NCBI GenBank assembly: GCA_015680685.1
Contig: MNCI01017725.1
Span: forward strand, 253,314-283,290
DNA from: Gnetum montanum
Lineage: Eukaryota > Streptophyta > Gnetopsida > Gnetales > Gnetaceae
Reading direction: 5' to 3'
DNA length: 29,977 nt
Shown here: piece after piece, positions 19,114 through 29,228 of the stretch
How positions within the stretch are numbered: the first letter of the stretch is position 1
Layout: every line of letters starts with the position of its first letter
Made by a program: the position numbers and the translations under genes
The notes under the pieces: model-generated
What the model was told of the DNA's origin: nothing
Databases searched by the model: none
The model's input: only the letters and a program-made list of their open reading frames with translations

Positions 19114-20025
19114 CAAATCAAGTGTCCTACCACTAGGCTAATACATCATTGTTAAGAAAATGTAATATTTAACCAATAGATCCTATAGGTCATCGAATGT
19201 AATAGAGCTTTAGTTTCAAATTCAATTTCACAAGAATGAATGTATCATGTACCTTTATAGTGCTTGTGAAACATGATTAAGAAATTGCATGTTTTTGTTT
19301 TAATTTTTTCAGACATTTGGGAAGAAACCAAAGAATTGCATGTAATAATGTCAATGTGGTTTGAACTAGTAACCTCTTGTTTGCAAATCTTTGTCAAATA
19401 ATGAGCTAACTTGCATGCATGTAGGTAGGGAAATTAGGGTCCAAACCCCAAACAATTTTACCATAACTACACAAAAGACTTAAATTGGTAACCTCTTGTC
19501 TACAAATCCTTGTCAAACAATGAGCTAACCAAAGCATTGCATCTAGTGTGGGATAGAGAGAGATAATAACATGGAGGCTTGAACATGAACCTAGGGGGTG
19601 TTGGAACCCTAAAATAACTGTAATATAGGTACACCCCAAGATATATAGTTCAAATAGAATTTTATAACTCAAGATTACCCATCAAGATTGAACTCATAAC
19701 TTAACCATATGTAGTGTGTTATAAAAAGTCCAACAGAAAATTGCAATGTGCCTATATTTCAATTAGACTATATATCTTAGTGTGTACCTATATTAGGTAA
19801 TGCTAAGTTACAAGGTTCTAATTAGACTATATATCTTGAGGTGTGCCTATATTTCAATTATTATGAGTTCTAACACCTCTCCTATTATAATTGTGCATAC
19901 AAATAATAAGTGGTGGGGTTCCAACATTCTTCTTATTTTAACAATGCCTACCAATGACATGTAGTTCAAGTGGTTATCTCATTGTTTTGTTAGGCACGAG
20001 GTTATTAGCTTAAACCATACTTGCT
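19114..20025. repeat. SINE-like and tRNA-like block, copy B
   Basis: This is the counterpart of 13394-14310. It includes the tRNA-like pair (about 19350-19525), the minus SINE-like body (about 19598-19710), the plus bodies (about 19760-19880) and the tRNA-like sequence near 19955-20025. No protein-coding gene is supported. Confidence 0.6.
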
Positions 20026-20339
20026 GATTAGTTATATTTCTATATAATATTTCAAAATTATCATATTGGCTGCAACTTACCCAACCATAAGCCGGTCTCT
20101 AACCAAGTGAGCTATGTTTTTACCTATGTTATGAACATTGAAAATCTTATTTTGGCTTTATGGTTGTATGCACAAAAATTAAATTTCTTAAATTGCAAAA
20201 ATAATAAAGTTTATATTCATAGTACGAATACCTTCGCTCTCCAGCCGTTGCGTTGGATTTCTGATTGCCTAACGTCTATGTTGGCCGTATGTATCTATCC
20301 GTTCTGTTTGATGTTTCATAATATGTATATATAACCTAC

Positions 20340-20791
20340 TCTAACCTTAGCGTACCATCTTTTCAAGTAAATAATGATGTTACACCCAAACAGAAAAATG
20401 TGCTTTTTACGGAGATTTACTTTCAAATAATTGTTTTTTCCCACCGCGGTAAAAAGACAGAGTTCTTCCCCGCTGATCAATTCACTGCGTTGATCATTTT
20501 TTCCTTTCTGACCAAGGTTCCGGAGCATTAACCGTGAAAGCTTTAAGATTACTGAAAATTGAAGGTGCTAAACCTGGACAATTGTTTGGAATTGCCTGCA
20601 GCATCTTCCTCGAAATTTCGTCCCGATATTGTCCGTACGCGATGTAATATCCCATCTCTGTTCTTCCCGTGTACTTCCTCCTGTATCTGAATGAAAATTC
20701 GGATCGTTCACATTCAAATGGTTACTCGGTTGTATTATATCTGCAATTTTAGAAATCTGGTGGTGTTCGTGGATCTCAATTATCAAAAGCC
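20340..20791 (+). promoter_or_regulatory. CCX upstream region and probable 5' leader
   Basis: This block is richer in GC and CpG than the surrounding repeats and shows few differences from its copy A counterpart up to 20700. It contains CCACCGCGGTAAAAAG near 20442-20457, two TGATCA hexamers about 17 bases apart (20475-20500) and CGTCCCGATATTGTCCGTACG (from 20619). Bases 20701-20791 are unique to the CCX side. No single TATA box stands out; ATATATAA near 20327 and TATTATATC near 20733 are candidates. The start-codon context AAAGCCATGGCG is favourable for plants. Confidence 0.5.
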
Positions 20792-22783
20792 ATGGCGAAT
20801 TCTTCGACATGTCTACTTCGTCGCCAGCTCCGCAAATTATGTAACTTAGGGTTCTTGGTGCTGCTGGTTTTTTGCCTCTTCGATCAGCGGAATCTGGCCA
20901 GAAGGCCGAAATTTTGGCCGTCGGCATCACAAAAACTGACTTTCCATGCCGACTTTGGATCCGGACGATCGTCAATGAGCGTTCCCGATCGAAATCGTTA
21001 TTCTGGCAATTTCATATTCGAAACCCTAAGTGCTGGAACCCTAGCGGTGAGGAAAGATGCCAGAATTCTCGCGGAGGGGAAGAGCTCTGAGGATTCTTCT
21101 GAGTCCTCCATGTGCGGAGGGCTGAGGCAGCACGCAGGATTTGCAAATGAATGTGAGTATTTAAGGGCCAATCCTCAATGCACATCGGGTGGGATTGTTG
21201 AATACATATCGTTTTTCTACTGTTCTTGCGGCAAATTGCCCCTGCTAGGGTACGCAATTCTCGCGGCGTGGCTTCTGGCCCTGTTCTACATGCTGGGAAA
21301 CACTGCTGCGGACTATTTTTGCTGTTCTTTGGAGAAGCTGTCAAAGCTTCTGCGGCTGCCTCCCACAGTTGCAGGGGTGACTCTGCTGCCTCTGGGAAAT
21401 GGAGCCCCTGATGTATTTGCAAGCATTGCTGCATTTGTTGGGGCAGATGCAGGGGATGTGGGGCTCAACAGTGTTTTGGGAGGAGCTGTGTTTGTTACCT
21501 CTGTTGTTGCAGGCTCTGTGGCCTTGTTTGTTGCAGGGAAAGGAGTTCAGATTGACAAGAGATCCTTTGTGAGAGATGTAGGTTTTTTCGTTATCAGCTT
21601 GGTGTGCCTTACTGTGATTTTGGTGGTGGGGAGGGTGGATGTCATGGGGGCCCTGGCTTTCCTCTCCATTTATGTTGCATATGCTGTTGCTGTTGCAGCA
21701 GGGGAGATTCTGAGGAAGCAGGGTGTGAAGCTCAACATGACTCCCATGCATGCCCTGAGTCAGAATATTTTCAGATTGGATGCTGAGGATGAGGATCCTT
21801 ATATGTACAGTCCTCTGCTGGATGTTATTGAGTCAGGTAGAACTAATCATGGGAGACTGGATACTCCTTTGCCTCAGTGGATGTGGGCCTCAAATGTGGC
21901 AGTTTACTCGAACAGGGGGTTGAAGATGGGTGAGGAGGATGGGCCTCTGTGGGGATTGATGGATGGAAATGGGAATTTTGATTGGAGCAAGTGCTCAGCA
22001 AGAAAGCTCTTGCAGTGCTTCGTCGAATGGCCACTTGCATTGCCAAGGCAGTTTACAATCCCCATTGTTGAGGAAGACAGATGGTCCAGACCTGTGGCAG
22101 TTGTGAGTGTGGTTTTGGCACCAATTCTATTGGCATTGCTGTGGAATTCACAGGAGGATCAGCCTACTGGATTTGGTACATTTGTATATGTCGTTGCTGT
22201 GATTTTGGGTTTCATTTTTGGGTATCTTGCACACAAGACAACCGATGCAGAGCATCCACCTAGGAATTTTCTATTCCCATGGGTTTTGGCAGGCTTTGTG
22301 ATGAGCATTGTGTGGTTCTATATCATTGCAAATGAGCTGGTTGCTTTGTTGGTTGCATTTGGAGTGATGTTCAATATAAATCCATCAATACTTGGTCTGA
22401 CAGTGTTGGCATGGGGTAATTCAATGGGTGATTTGATGTCTAATGTGGCATTGGCATTGAATGGAGGAGATGGTGTTCAGATTGCCATGTCTGGATGCTA
22501 TGCAGGGCCAATGTTCAATACACTAATTGGACTTGGAGTTTCATTGTTGCTTGGTTCATGGACTAAGCAGCCTTCTTCTTACATCATTCCAAAAGACACA
22601 TCACTCTTTTATACACTGTCTTTCCTTGTAACTAGTCTTTTATGGGCACTGGTGGTTTTGCCCATGAATGAGATGCGTCCAGGAAAGCTCTTAGGCATTG
22701 GCCTCCTGATTTTGTATTCATTGTTTATCTCATTTAGATTAGGCAATGCATTTGGATTGTTTTCTATTTCTGGCATGCACTAA
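20792..22783 (+). CDS. Cation/calcium exchanger, CCX family
   Basis: This is an intact 663-residue, intronless ORF for a multi-pass membrane cation/Ca2+ exchanger of the plant CCX branch of the Na+/Ca2+ exchanger superfamily. Members move Ca2+, K+, Na+ or other cations across endomembranes or the plasma membrane in exchange for another cation; substrate and membrane cannot be read from sequence. A basic then hydrophobic N-terminus (residues 9-30) could be a signal anchor. A Cys-containing loop (C108, C121, C130, C144, C146) precedes the first helical half (about 150-305), with the alpha-1 motif GNGAPD at 202-207. A hydrophilic loop (306-430) links to the second half (about 432-650), whose alpha-2 motif GNSMGD is at 542-547. 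Both acidic ion-binding positions (D207, D547) are present. Length is somewhat above typical plant CCX proteins (about 550-650). The first ATG lies in good context. Plant CCX genes are often intronless, so this need not be a retrocopy. Confidence 0.95.
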   Translation: MANSSTCLLRRQLRKLCNLGFLVLLVFCLFDQRNLARRPKFWPSASQKLTFHADFGSGRSSMSVPDRNRYSGNFIFETLSAGTLAVRKDARILAEGKSSEDSSESSMCGGLRQHAGFANECEYLRANPQCTSGGIVEYISFFYCSCGKLPLLGYAILAAWLLALFYMLGNTAADYFCCSLEKLSKLLRLPPTVAGVTLLPLGNGAPDVFASIAAFVGADAGDVGLNSVLGGAVFVTSVVAGSVALFVAGKGVQIDKRSFVRDVGFFVISLVCLTVILVVGRVDVMGALAFLSIYVAYAVAVAAGEILRKQGVKLNMTPMHALSQNIFRLDAEDEDPYMYSPLLDVIESGRTNHGRLDTPLPQWMWASNVAVYSNRGLKMGEEDGPLWGLMDGNGNFDWSKCSARKLLQCFVEWPLALPRQFTIPIVEEDRWSRPVAVVSVVLAPILLALLWNSQEDQPTGFGTFVYVVAVILGFIFGYLAHKTTDAEHPPRNFLFPWVLAGFVMSIVWFYIIANELVALLVAFGVMFNINPSILGLTVLAWGNSMGDLMSNVALALNGGDGVQIAMSGCYAGPMFNTLIGLGVSLLLGSWTKQPSSYIIPKDTSLFYTLSFLVTSLLWALVVLPMNEMRPGKLLGIGLLILYSLFISFRLGNAFGLFSISGMH

Positions 22784-24130
22784 GCTTGGCCAGATTTGTG
22801 AGTCAAGGAAGGTGGCATGTTTAGTATCTGATGATTCTTTTGTGAAACAGATCTATCAACCTGGTATATTTTCACAATTTTATCGTCCATGCATCCTTTT
22901 TTGTTGAAAAACATCTAGATATCTTTCCTTAAGCGGAGAGAGGGGAAATGAAATATTTTTGAAACTCACAATTCAGGAATATATCTGGTTCTTTTCCTCT
23001 TTTTCCTCTTTTTTTATTTTTTATGATAAGCTGGATTTCTGCTTCTGAATTTAGTACTCTCTCATTTTTCAGCAGCAAATTTGTGAGCATCTCAAATTTT
23101 TAACAACCTTCAAACATGTAGACATATTGTTCAATCTCAAGTATACTGAAACAGAGACAATTTGTATCATGTGCTTTGTCAACCTGGACTGGTTAACAAA
23201 ATTAGTTGTCAAGAAGTTTGGGAATGTTTGATCCAGGAAAATAAAAAAGATTTAAAAAAAAATGTTTGGGAATGTTGTTTTATATCTGGATCAGTTGTAC
23301 AACCTGGGGATGGCCATTTGTTAACATTCAATATGCCAAGTACGGGAGTTGTATCCTTGGCGATTGTAATTTTTGTTGATGTCAGATTAGCGATTCCAGT
23401 AAAAGTTTATGCGACGTATGCTCTTCCAGTAACCGTGAAAAATAATGCTTCCACTAGAAGTTATAGTTGTTTCTCTTTTTAATGTATATATATTTTTAAA
23501 ACTGCATAACAGCTAGGGTATGAACCAGAAATAAACTCAGATATTTGAAACCGCAGTCCATAACGTCAATCGCAACATCAAACAATTGATTTTCACATTG
23601 GGGCTTTGGAAAACACAATACATAGTCGCTTGTTTCTCTTTTTAACATTCAAATACAAGGTTTTTCAATTGAATACCTACAATTGAAATGCAATTATTTT
23701 GTTTAAATTAATGAAAGACATGATAATATGAAAGGAGAATTTTTACTATGGTTGAAATTCAATGGGTTTGGGAGTAATTATAGTATATAATGTAACAAAT
23801 ATTAAATTCCTAAACCTAAATCTTTATACATCATCATAGTTCTCTTTGACCATTTGAAGAGCACATTTTTTTTCCTTTTAATAGTGTTGCATAAGCAATG
23901 TTGCCTTTTTCACGAGGGTCTTCCTCTTTGCACTAGAAATGTGATTATTCTATTCTATGTAAGTAATAAATGTTTAAATCCATATTATATAAAAAGATGA
24001 TTTTTGAAATAGAAATTGAAACTAAGATTTTTTTATGTTTGTGTAGGCCTAAGGGTTTGTCAAACAAATTACCTTGTACAAAATACATTAAATGTAATAA
24101 AATCAAAGTACAACAAATGTGTCCAATAGT
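22784..24130. other. CCX 3' flank and AT-rich intergenic DNA
   Basis: The first few hundred bases probably hold the CCX 3' UTR. Candidate AATAAA signals occur only further out (for example 23531), so the polyadenylation site is undetermined. The short sequence GTTTGGGAATGTT occurs twice (near 23217 and 23265). The open frame at 23162-23482 lacks any recognisable domain. I see no further gene. Confidence 0.5.
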
Positions 24131-24139
24131 CATGTAACT

Positions 24140-25920
24140 TGCACACTTCTTTTATATAATGCCCTAGAACCAACATTGGTGGCTTGAATAGCTTTTATAG
24201 AGATTTGTCATTTTCTTCTACCAAAAATTTTTCCACAACATTATAATTATAATAACATATATTGTTCATCTTCTTCTAGTGGTAAATACAATTAACATAT
24301 TCTATCTTCATGCTACTCATTATTCCATCTTCTAATTTCAACTTGAGGATATGTGATCTTACTCTTACTTTGCTAATTAGTGCTCTCATGGATATAAAAA
24401 TATTTACATGTAGATATTCTACTTCATCATGTTTGCTATCTCTAATATTTTGCTAGTAAAATTGAAGTTTTTTTTTTTTTTTCGTATTTGTGCCTTATTT
24501 TGTCATCTCTCTAAAACTTTTTCCTTAACAAGTTTCTAAGATTATTTTAAATGTATTATTACATAAGTATTCTCAATACCCCATTTTCATAGCTAAAGTT
24601 TCTCTCCTAACATCACTTGATATTTCAAGTTGATATTTCCTCAAATTTGGATGCTATTTTTATACTCAAATTATTACGAATTGTTACATTGCTTTTACTT
24701 GCAATAGCAATAAATTAGCTTCTAATAAAATTATTGTAGACAAAACTTGAGAGTTTAAATCTTGAATTTATCCAACAATAACTATTTTTTAAAGTGTTTC
24801 AATTTCCTTCCAAGAGTTTCGATGAAGACTTAAAACCCATACTATACATTCATAACACATTATAGGTTCTATAATTGTTTGAAATTTTTTTTGAATTATC
24901 CAAAACCAAATATTGTGATTGATGCATCTATTATTTATTATATATAAAGCCTTCCAGCCATTTGTAAGCTCTTTGTGATATACAATGCTTTTGCTTGTAA
25001 TTTTGAGAGCATTCTACTTCCAAATATTTGTATTTTTCTACAATCTCAACTTTGTTATTATTTAGCTAAAAAGTGCAATCTTTCTTATGAGTTTCACAAA
25101 TTAGCAATGTTGTTTCGTCAACATTTACCTTCATTAACAGAATTTGTCTAGTTGTTGCAACATTTCTTTTAACCTTGTTTCTAAATTTGCAATTAGCACT
25201 ACATCATTTGCAAAGATAGAAGTTGTATCCATGACTAATCCATTTTAATGACATAATTTGTCAATATTTATTTAATCCACTCTTTTAATTTATCAATAAA
25301 AATGCTAAACAACATTAGTGAAAGAGGAAAACTTTTCTTTCCTCCTGTAAAATGGACAAGGTTAATTTTTTAATCCTTTCATTTAAAAATTATTTTTAGT
25401 ATAAATTTTGAATGACATTGAATAAACCAAAATCAACTCTAAGTTTGATCTATTTGCTCCCTAATTATTTTCTCACAAAAAAAATCAAATGCTTTAGAAA
25501 AATTAACAAATGAGAGTAACCAAATGATCTATTGTTTGTTCTTTCCTTTTTCAATGTAATACTTGAGGGTAACCAAATGATCTATTGTAGAATACTTTCT
25601 TTAAAACTTCCTCTACATGTAAATTATTTTCTTCTACCGAACATCCCAATTTTTTCTTTGGAATGGTACCAAGCAATGTTACAAACAAGCTACTGATGAT
25701 GGTCAATCTATAATTATTTAAATTCAATTTATCCTCTTTTTTAAAAGTATAACTCTTATAATCATTCATTATTTACTTAAACCAATTTGAGGTCCTTCAT
25801 TAAGCATTTTTAAATCTTTGTACAAACTAAACTTTCCACCAAATGTTAATAATTCAACATCTAATCTTTTTGCATCTATAGCTTTTCTATAAGGTAGTTT
25901 TTATATTCTTTTTACTAGTT
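24140..25920 (-). pseudogene. Non-LTR retrotransposon (LINE) reverse transcriptase remnant, second type
   Basis: In minus-strand order with frame changes, the translation shows KAIDAKRLDVELLTFGGK (near 25890), FKKEDKLNLNNYRLTIISS, FVNFSKAFDFFCEKIIREQI, KSFPLSLMLFSIFIDKLKEW, FANDVVLIANLETRL, MKVNVDETTLLI and KYKYLEVECSQ. Near 24400-24330 comes ISMRALISKVRVRSHILKLK, like the C-terminal part of such ORFs. This is the ordered RT palm and thumb of a LINE distinct from the L1 fragment elsewhere in the window. The catalytic motif is FAND instead of FADD, a G-to-A loss of one catalytic Asp. No endonuclease domain is seen and many stops are present, so it is dead. The clade (RTE- or Jockey-like) is a guess. 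Confidence 0.8.
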
Positions 25921-26439
25921 CATCATATGTAGATTGTAAAATGTTTGTGTGTAGCTAGGTATGTTATTTGCTTTGTGGTGCAACAAATTCTTATAAATAC
26001 TTTAATTTGTCCAAATGAAATATTGTTATTTGAAAAAACTTCATTTTTAAAAAGTTTTAACAAATTTTGCAAATCTTGCTTTATTAATTGCATAATATTT
26101 TTTATGCTTTTTTAAAAAAATTTTGTCCAAGAAGTTTGATGTAATCCTTATTTAAAACTTCATTATTATAAAAAAATTTTATATCTAACTTTACTTATAA
26201 ATATTTTTAATCAAACTAGTTCTTCTTATCCATAAACTTCTATGGCAGTGTGTTTTAATTGAGCTTAAATTTTTTTATTTCAAACAAATTTTCTACTTAA
26301 TGTTTAAAAGGTTATATATCTTTAGTTGTATTACATCTTATTTTTTAGTATTATATATTGCTAGAATGCCTTCCTTAAATAGAAAACTATAGAAAATAGT
26401 GGGGATACTTTATTAATTTATCATCAACCTAAAAGTCAA
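25921..26439. other. AT-rich DNA, nothing recognised
   Basis: This is a low-complexity A/T-rich stretch between the LINE remnant and a decayed LTR. It may contain the diverged rest of either. No ORF or RNA feature is supported. Confidence 0.5.
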
Positions 26440-26649
26440 TGATTCATGATACATTAGAAAATTGCAAGAATCTAGATGCTATAACTAAAACTATGCTTAA
26501 AGTGCCATTAAGTTACACATATTTATAGGTAACTAGACCTTCAAGTGTATTTATGTTAGGGCTTTTGGCAATGCATCAATGCATATGTAGATGCATTGGT
26601 GCATATGCACTAGTGTAACATTTAATATTTGAATTTTTTGACTTTATCA
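26440..26649 (-). mobile_element. Decayed 3' LTR end, ATGCAT-type U3
   Basis: Only the U3-side 210 bases are recognisable. They contain an antisense TATA box (ATATTTATAGG near 26519), ATGCAT/GCATATGC palindromes (26570-26615) and the terminus TTTATCA at 26643-26649, a decayed CTCATCA. It abuts the antisense PPT TATCCTCATGAA. The remainder of the LTR toward the LINE is missing or unrecognisable. Confidence 0.65.
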
Positions 26650-26994
26650 TATCCTCATGAATAACGAAAACCTAGTCCTCAAGTTGTACAAAGTGAATAA
26701 AATTTAATTACAAAATTGATGGGGTGACACTGATTGACTAACTAACTAAATTATAGTGCCACATGACTACACAATTCTAGTGGTTTGTCACTTTTACAAA
26801 AATTGAATTACTGTCATACAATTGATAAAAAAAAATCTACAAAAAGACTGACAGAATGTATAATTTAGTTGCATTGATTCTTATCTTTTTTTTCTCCACA
26901 TTTGATTGATGGTGTTAAACCTTTTTTCATTGGTACATGGGTTTATTGCTATTTAGTTGTGTTGTGCTAGCTACTTGAACAAATCACAAACATG
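26650..26994 (-). mobile_element. 3' internal end of a minus-strand LTR element
   Basis: Starting with TATCCTCATGAATAACGAAA and CTAGTCCTCAAGTT, this matches the antisense 3' terminus of the other family members. Its length before the coiled-coil ORF (about 345 bases) matches the 330 bases seen at 1924-2256. Confidence 0.6.
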
Positions 26995-28200
26995 GTAAGG
27001 TTAAGAAGATCTTGTTAGCATTAATTAACCAAACTACAAACAAAAGTTGTTCATGCTCCAAATTTTCCAATAGCTATTTCACATGCCAAGTCTTCTACAA
27101 CATCTCTTTGGCCCATGAATTAGATTTTGTAGACTTCTCACCCATATCAACTTGAAACTTTTCTTTGTCTTATTGCAAACTTAGTATACATGTTTATAAA
27201 GTGCAAAGGTTGGTACAAACTACTTTTCTAGCTTGCTCTAGGACTTGCTTTTTATGATGAAGGCAAGGTTGGAATAGCGTAGATTGGCAAGCTCAAGGTA
27301 GTGGATCATATCCTCACTGACTAATTTTTTTTCTTGAGCTCCAAGCTTCTAATACCATTCATCATGTTGATAACATCCCATCATGTAGCCAGATTAGAAT
27401 TACTAAGGAGGTTCTCAAAATTAGGTCTGGATGCTTTTCAAATCTTTCTCATTTAGCTCCTTCTGTAGGTCCACTTAGTTCCTAGGATGATTTTTAATAT
27501 TCCCCATCTTCTTGGCCTCATATTTTGATGTTGTAACCTCTAAGGTAGTTTGTTCTTTGATTTTCTATACTTGTTGCATGAAGAGGTTGTAAATCTTCCT
27601 GGTAAACTTGGCAATTATCAAGTTTGACTTTGTTTGCTCTTGCTTGATGTATTGGAGGTGAGCTTCAGATGCATCTTATTTTTTTTTTTGGCTTTTCTCC
27701 AATCTTTTGTTGTCTATGGTAAGCTCCTTATTCTCCTTCCCTAATTCAATAATTCTTTACTTGAGGTCATATGATTTAGGATAGATCTTAGATGCATTCC
27801 ATACAACTTGTGCCTTTATTACCAAAATTGCTTAAGTAGCAACTTGTAGTCATTCATTCTCTACTTTCTCAAATTTATCTAAATCTTTTGATGTTTCTTA
27901 TTTACCAGGCTAGTTGAGCTATGCTTGGAGATCTATTAGTTCTTGCTTGAGTCTAATAATCTTAGCCTAACTTTGTTAGTTTAGTATTTCAAACAATACT
28001 AATTTTTTCTTTATTGTTAGGAGCTTCGACTAAAGGGTAATCACATCTTCTAAAATATCAAAAATTTAGCAAGACCTACTCTATGTTTATTATGCACTCT
28101 AGAAATTGCTCATGCTCTACTAGGATCATCTTCATAGGAACCTCTACTACCTTATTTGCTGAAGCCTTTTCCTTGAGCTTGTAGACATCAAAATAGTTTG
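26995..28200 (-). pseudogene. Degraded coiled-coil ORF, second copy
   Basis: Translating the minus strand across several frame changes gives EDMIHYLELANLRYSNL (near 27290) and LEHEQLLFVVWLINANKIF followed by LTLP (near 27050-27000). These match EEMIKYMEMSNLFYANL and EHKQFTTYFVNANELFPILP of the ORF at 323-1923. Upstream it is Glu/Lys/Gln/Leu-rich like that copy. Its distance to the PPT is the same. The repeated position and conserved end segment indicate a genuine family ORF with unknown function. Many stops and shifts make it non-functional. Its 5' boundary is uncertain because a younger LTR element interrupts the region at 28433. Confidence 0.6.
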
Positions 28201-28432
28201 TTAGGTATTGAAATCAATAGTTTATACCATGGGGACATTCATCTTCATAATAAGGTATCCAAAAACAACCTTAATAGATCCTTCTTATTCTTCACAAGGA
28301 AGAACAACCACTGTAGCTTTGCTACCCTCCTCCAACATCACTTGAAAGGATGTGACATTGTCAAAAATATGTGGCTAGTCTATGGACAATTTGACAAATA
28401 CATCCTTCATTTCTAAATTCATTGTTTCTTGG

Positions 28433-29228
28433 TGATGAGTGGCGAGGTACCCCTACACTCCACCATACGAATACGAGCGTGCAGCGCGCGATCCGGTCGA
28501 ACTCCGCAGACTAAATGCCTTAACGCCACAAGACACACTTGGGGTTAATCATTCATTGTCTTCCCAGACTTACTTGTTGTTGTCATGGTGTATGGTTAAG
28601 TAAGTACGAGGTATATGATTTTTTTGGTATTTTCGGCTTATCTTCTATGCTACCAAGAGAAAGGGTTGAGAAACTAAGCTAACTCTAACTACTGATCTAA
28701 GTCTAAATTAACTAGCGTCAGCATCCGTTCCCACTTACCGGACACACCCTAAACTACGCAACTGCAGCTTACCAAACGCTAATCGTTACTGGGATCGCCA
28801 CACGTAACGCAAGTGCTCGAAGTGGTCGTACTAAGGCACCTATTTAGTTTATGTGTGATAAGCAGTCGATTCCTTGACTAGCCGTACACGTCCGTAGACG
28901 CTCGTAATTAAGTCGTACTTGAACGCACTAGGAAAGCAAGAAATGAAAGCAATATGTGAAACCATGTGCTGCAAGGTTTATCCAAACAAGTTCGTCTTTA
29001 TTGCCATACACAACTTGGGTTCAGGTTACAAGCTGCTCGAATAAAGAGCCGTTCACTCTAGGACTCCTACTGCGGGCACATGGGGAAAAATTCTAACTCT
29101 GGAGTGATCAATCTGCCAGAGCTTCGCTACACTAGCCAGGATTGGGAAATGAAGGGAGTGCCGCCTCTTATTTATAGATATGGCGACGGGACGCGATATC
29201 GCGGCCCAGTGCAAGTCGCGTCTCATCA
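28433..29228 (-). mobile_element. 3' LTR (796 bp) of a minus-strand element, GATATCGC subfamily
   Basis: TGATGAG at 28433 and CTCATCA at 29222-29228 bound it. It has the terminal block GGTACCCCTACACTCCACC, the GCTCGAATAAAGAGC block (29034-29048), an antisense TATA box (29165-29176) and a short GATATCGC palindrome segment. The PPT (antisense TACCCCCATGACTGAATG) follows at 29229, so this is the 3' LTR of an element continuing beyond the window. CTTGG at 28428-28432 would be its left target duplication. It sits inside the older element at 26440-28432. Retained CpG sites suggest youth. Confidence 0.85.

Larger units (their letters stand above)
14984..20700 (+). repeat. Copy B of the tandem duplication, next to CCX
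   Basis: The order is LTR tail (14984-15227), anonymous segment (15228-15640), L1 part (15641-16330), LTR insertion (16331-17206), L1 part (17207-17780), SINE-like sequence split by a second LTR insertion (17893-19108), SINE/tRNA-like block (19114-20025) and CCX upstream block (20025-20700). Homology with copy A ends at 20700 with GAATGAAAATT. Confidence 0.85.

Noticed and set aside
18036-19155. Long open frames across the N run
   Set aside because: They consist almost wholly of unknown residues from the 882-base gap.
20568-21751. Minus-strand open frames overlapping the CCX gene (135, 140 and 136 codons)
   Set aside because: They are antisense shadows of a clearly conserved gene with no domain of their own.
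23162-23482. 106-codon open frame downstream of CCX
   Set aside because: It has no recognisable domain, lies in AT-rich flank, and its codon pattern is unlike the CCX gene. It is probably chance.
24468-24482. Run of 15 T as the poly(A) tail of the minus-strand LINE
   Set aside because: LINE-like coding similarity continues beyond it to about 24300, so it is more likely an internal expansion.
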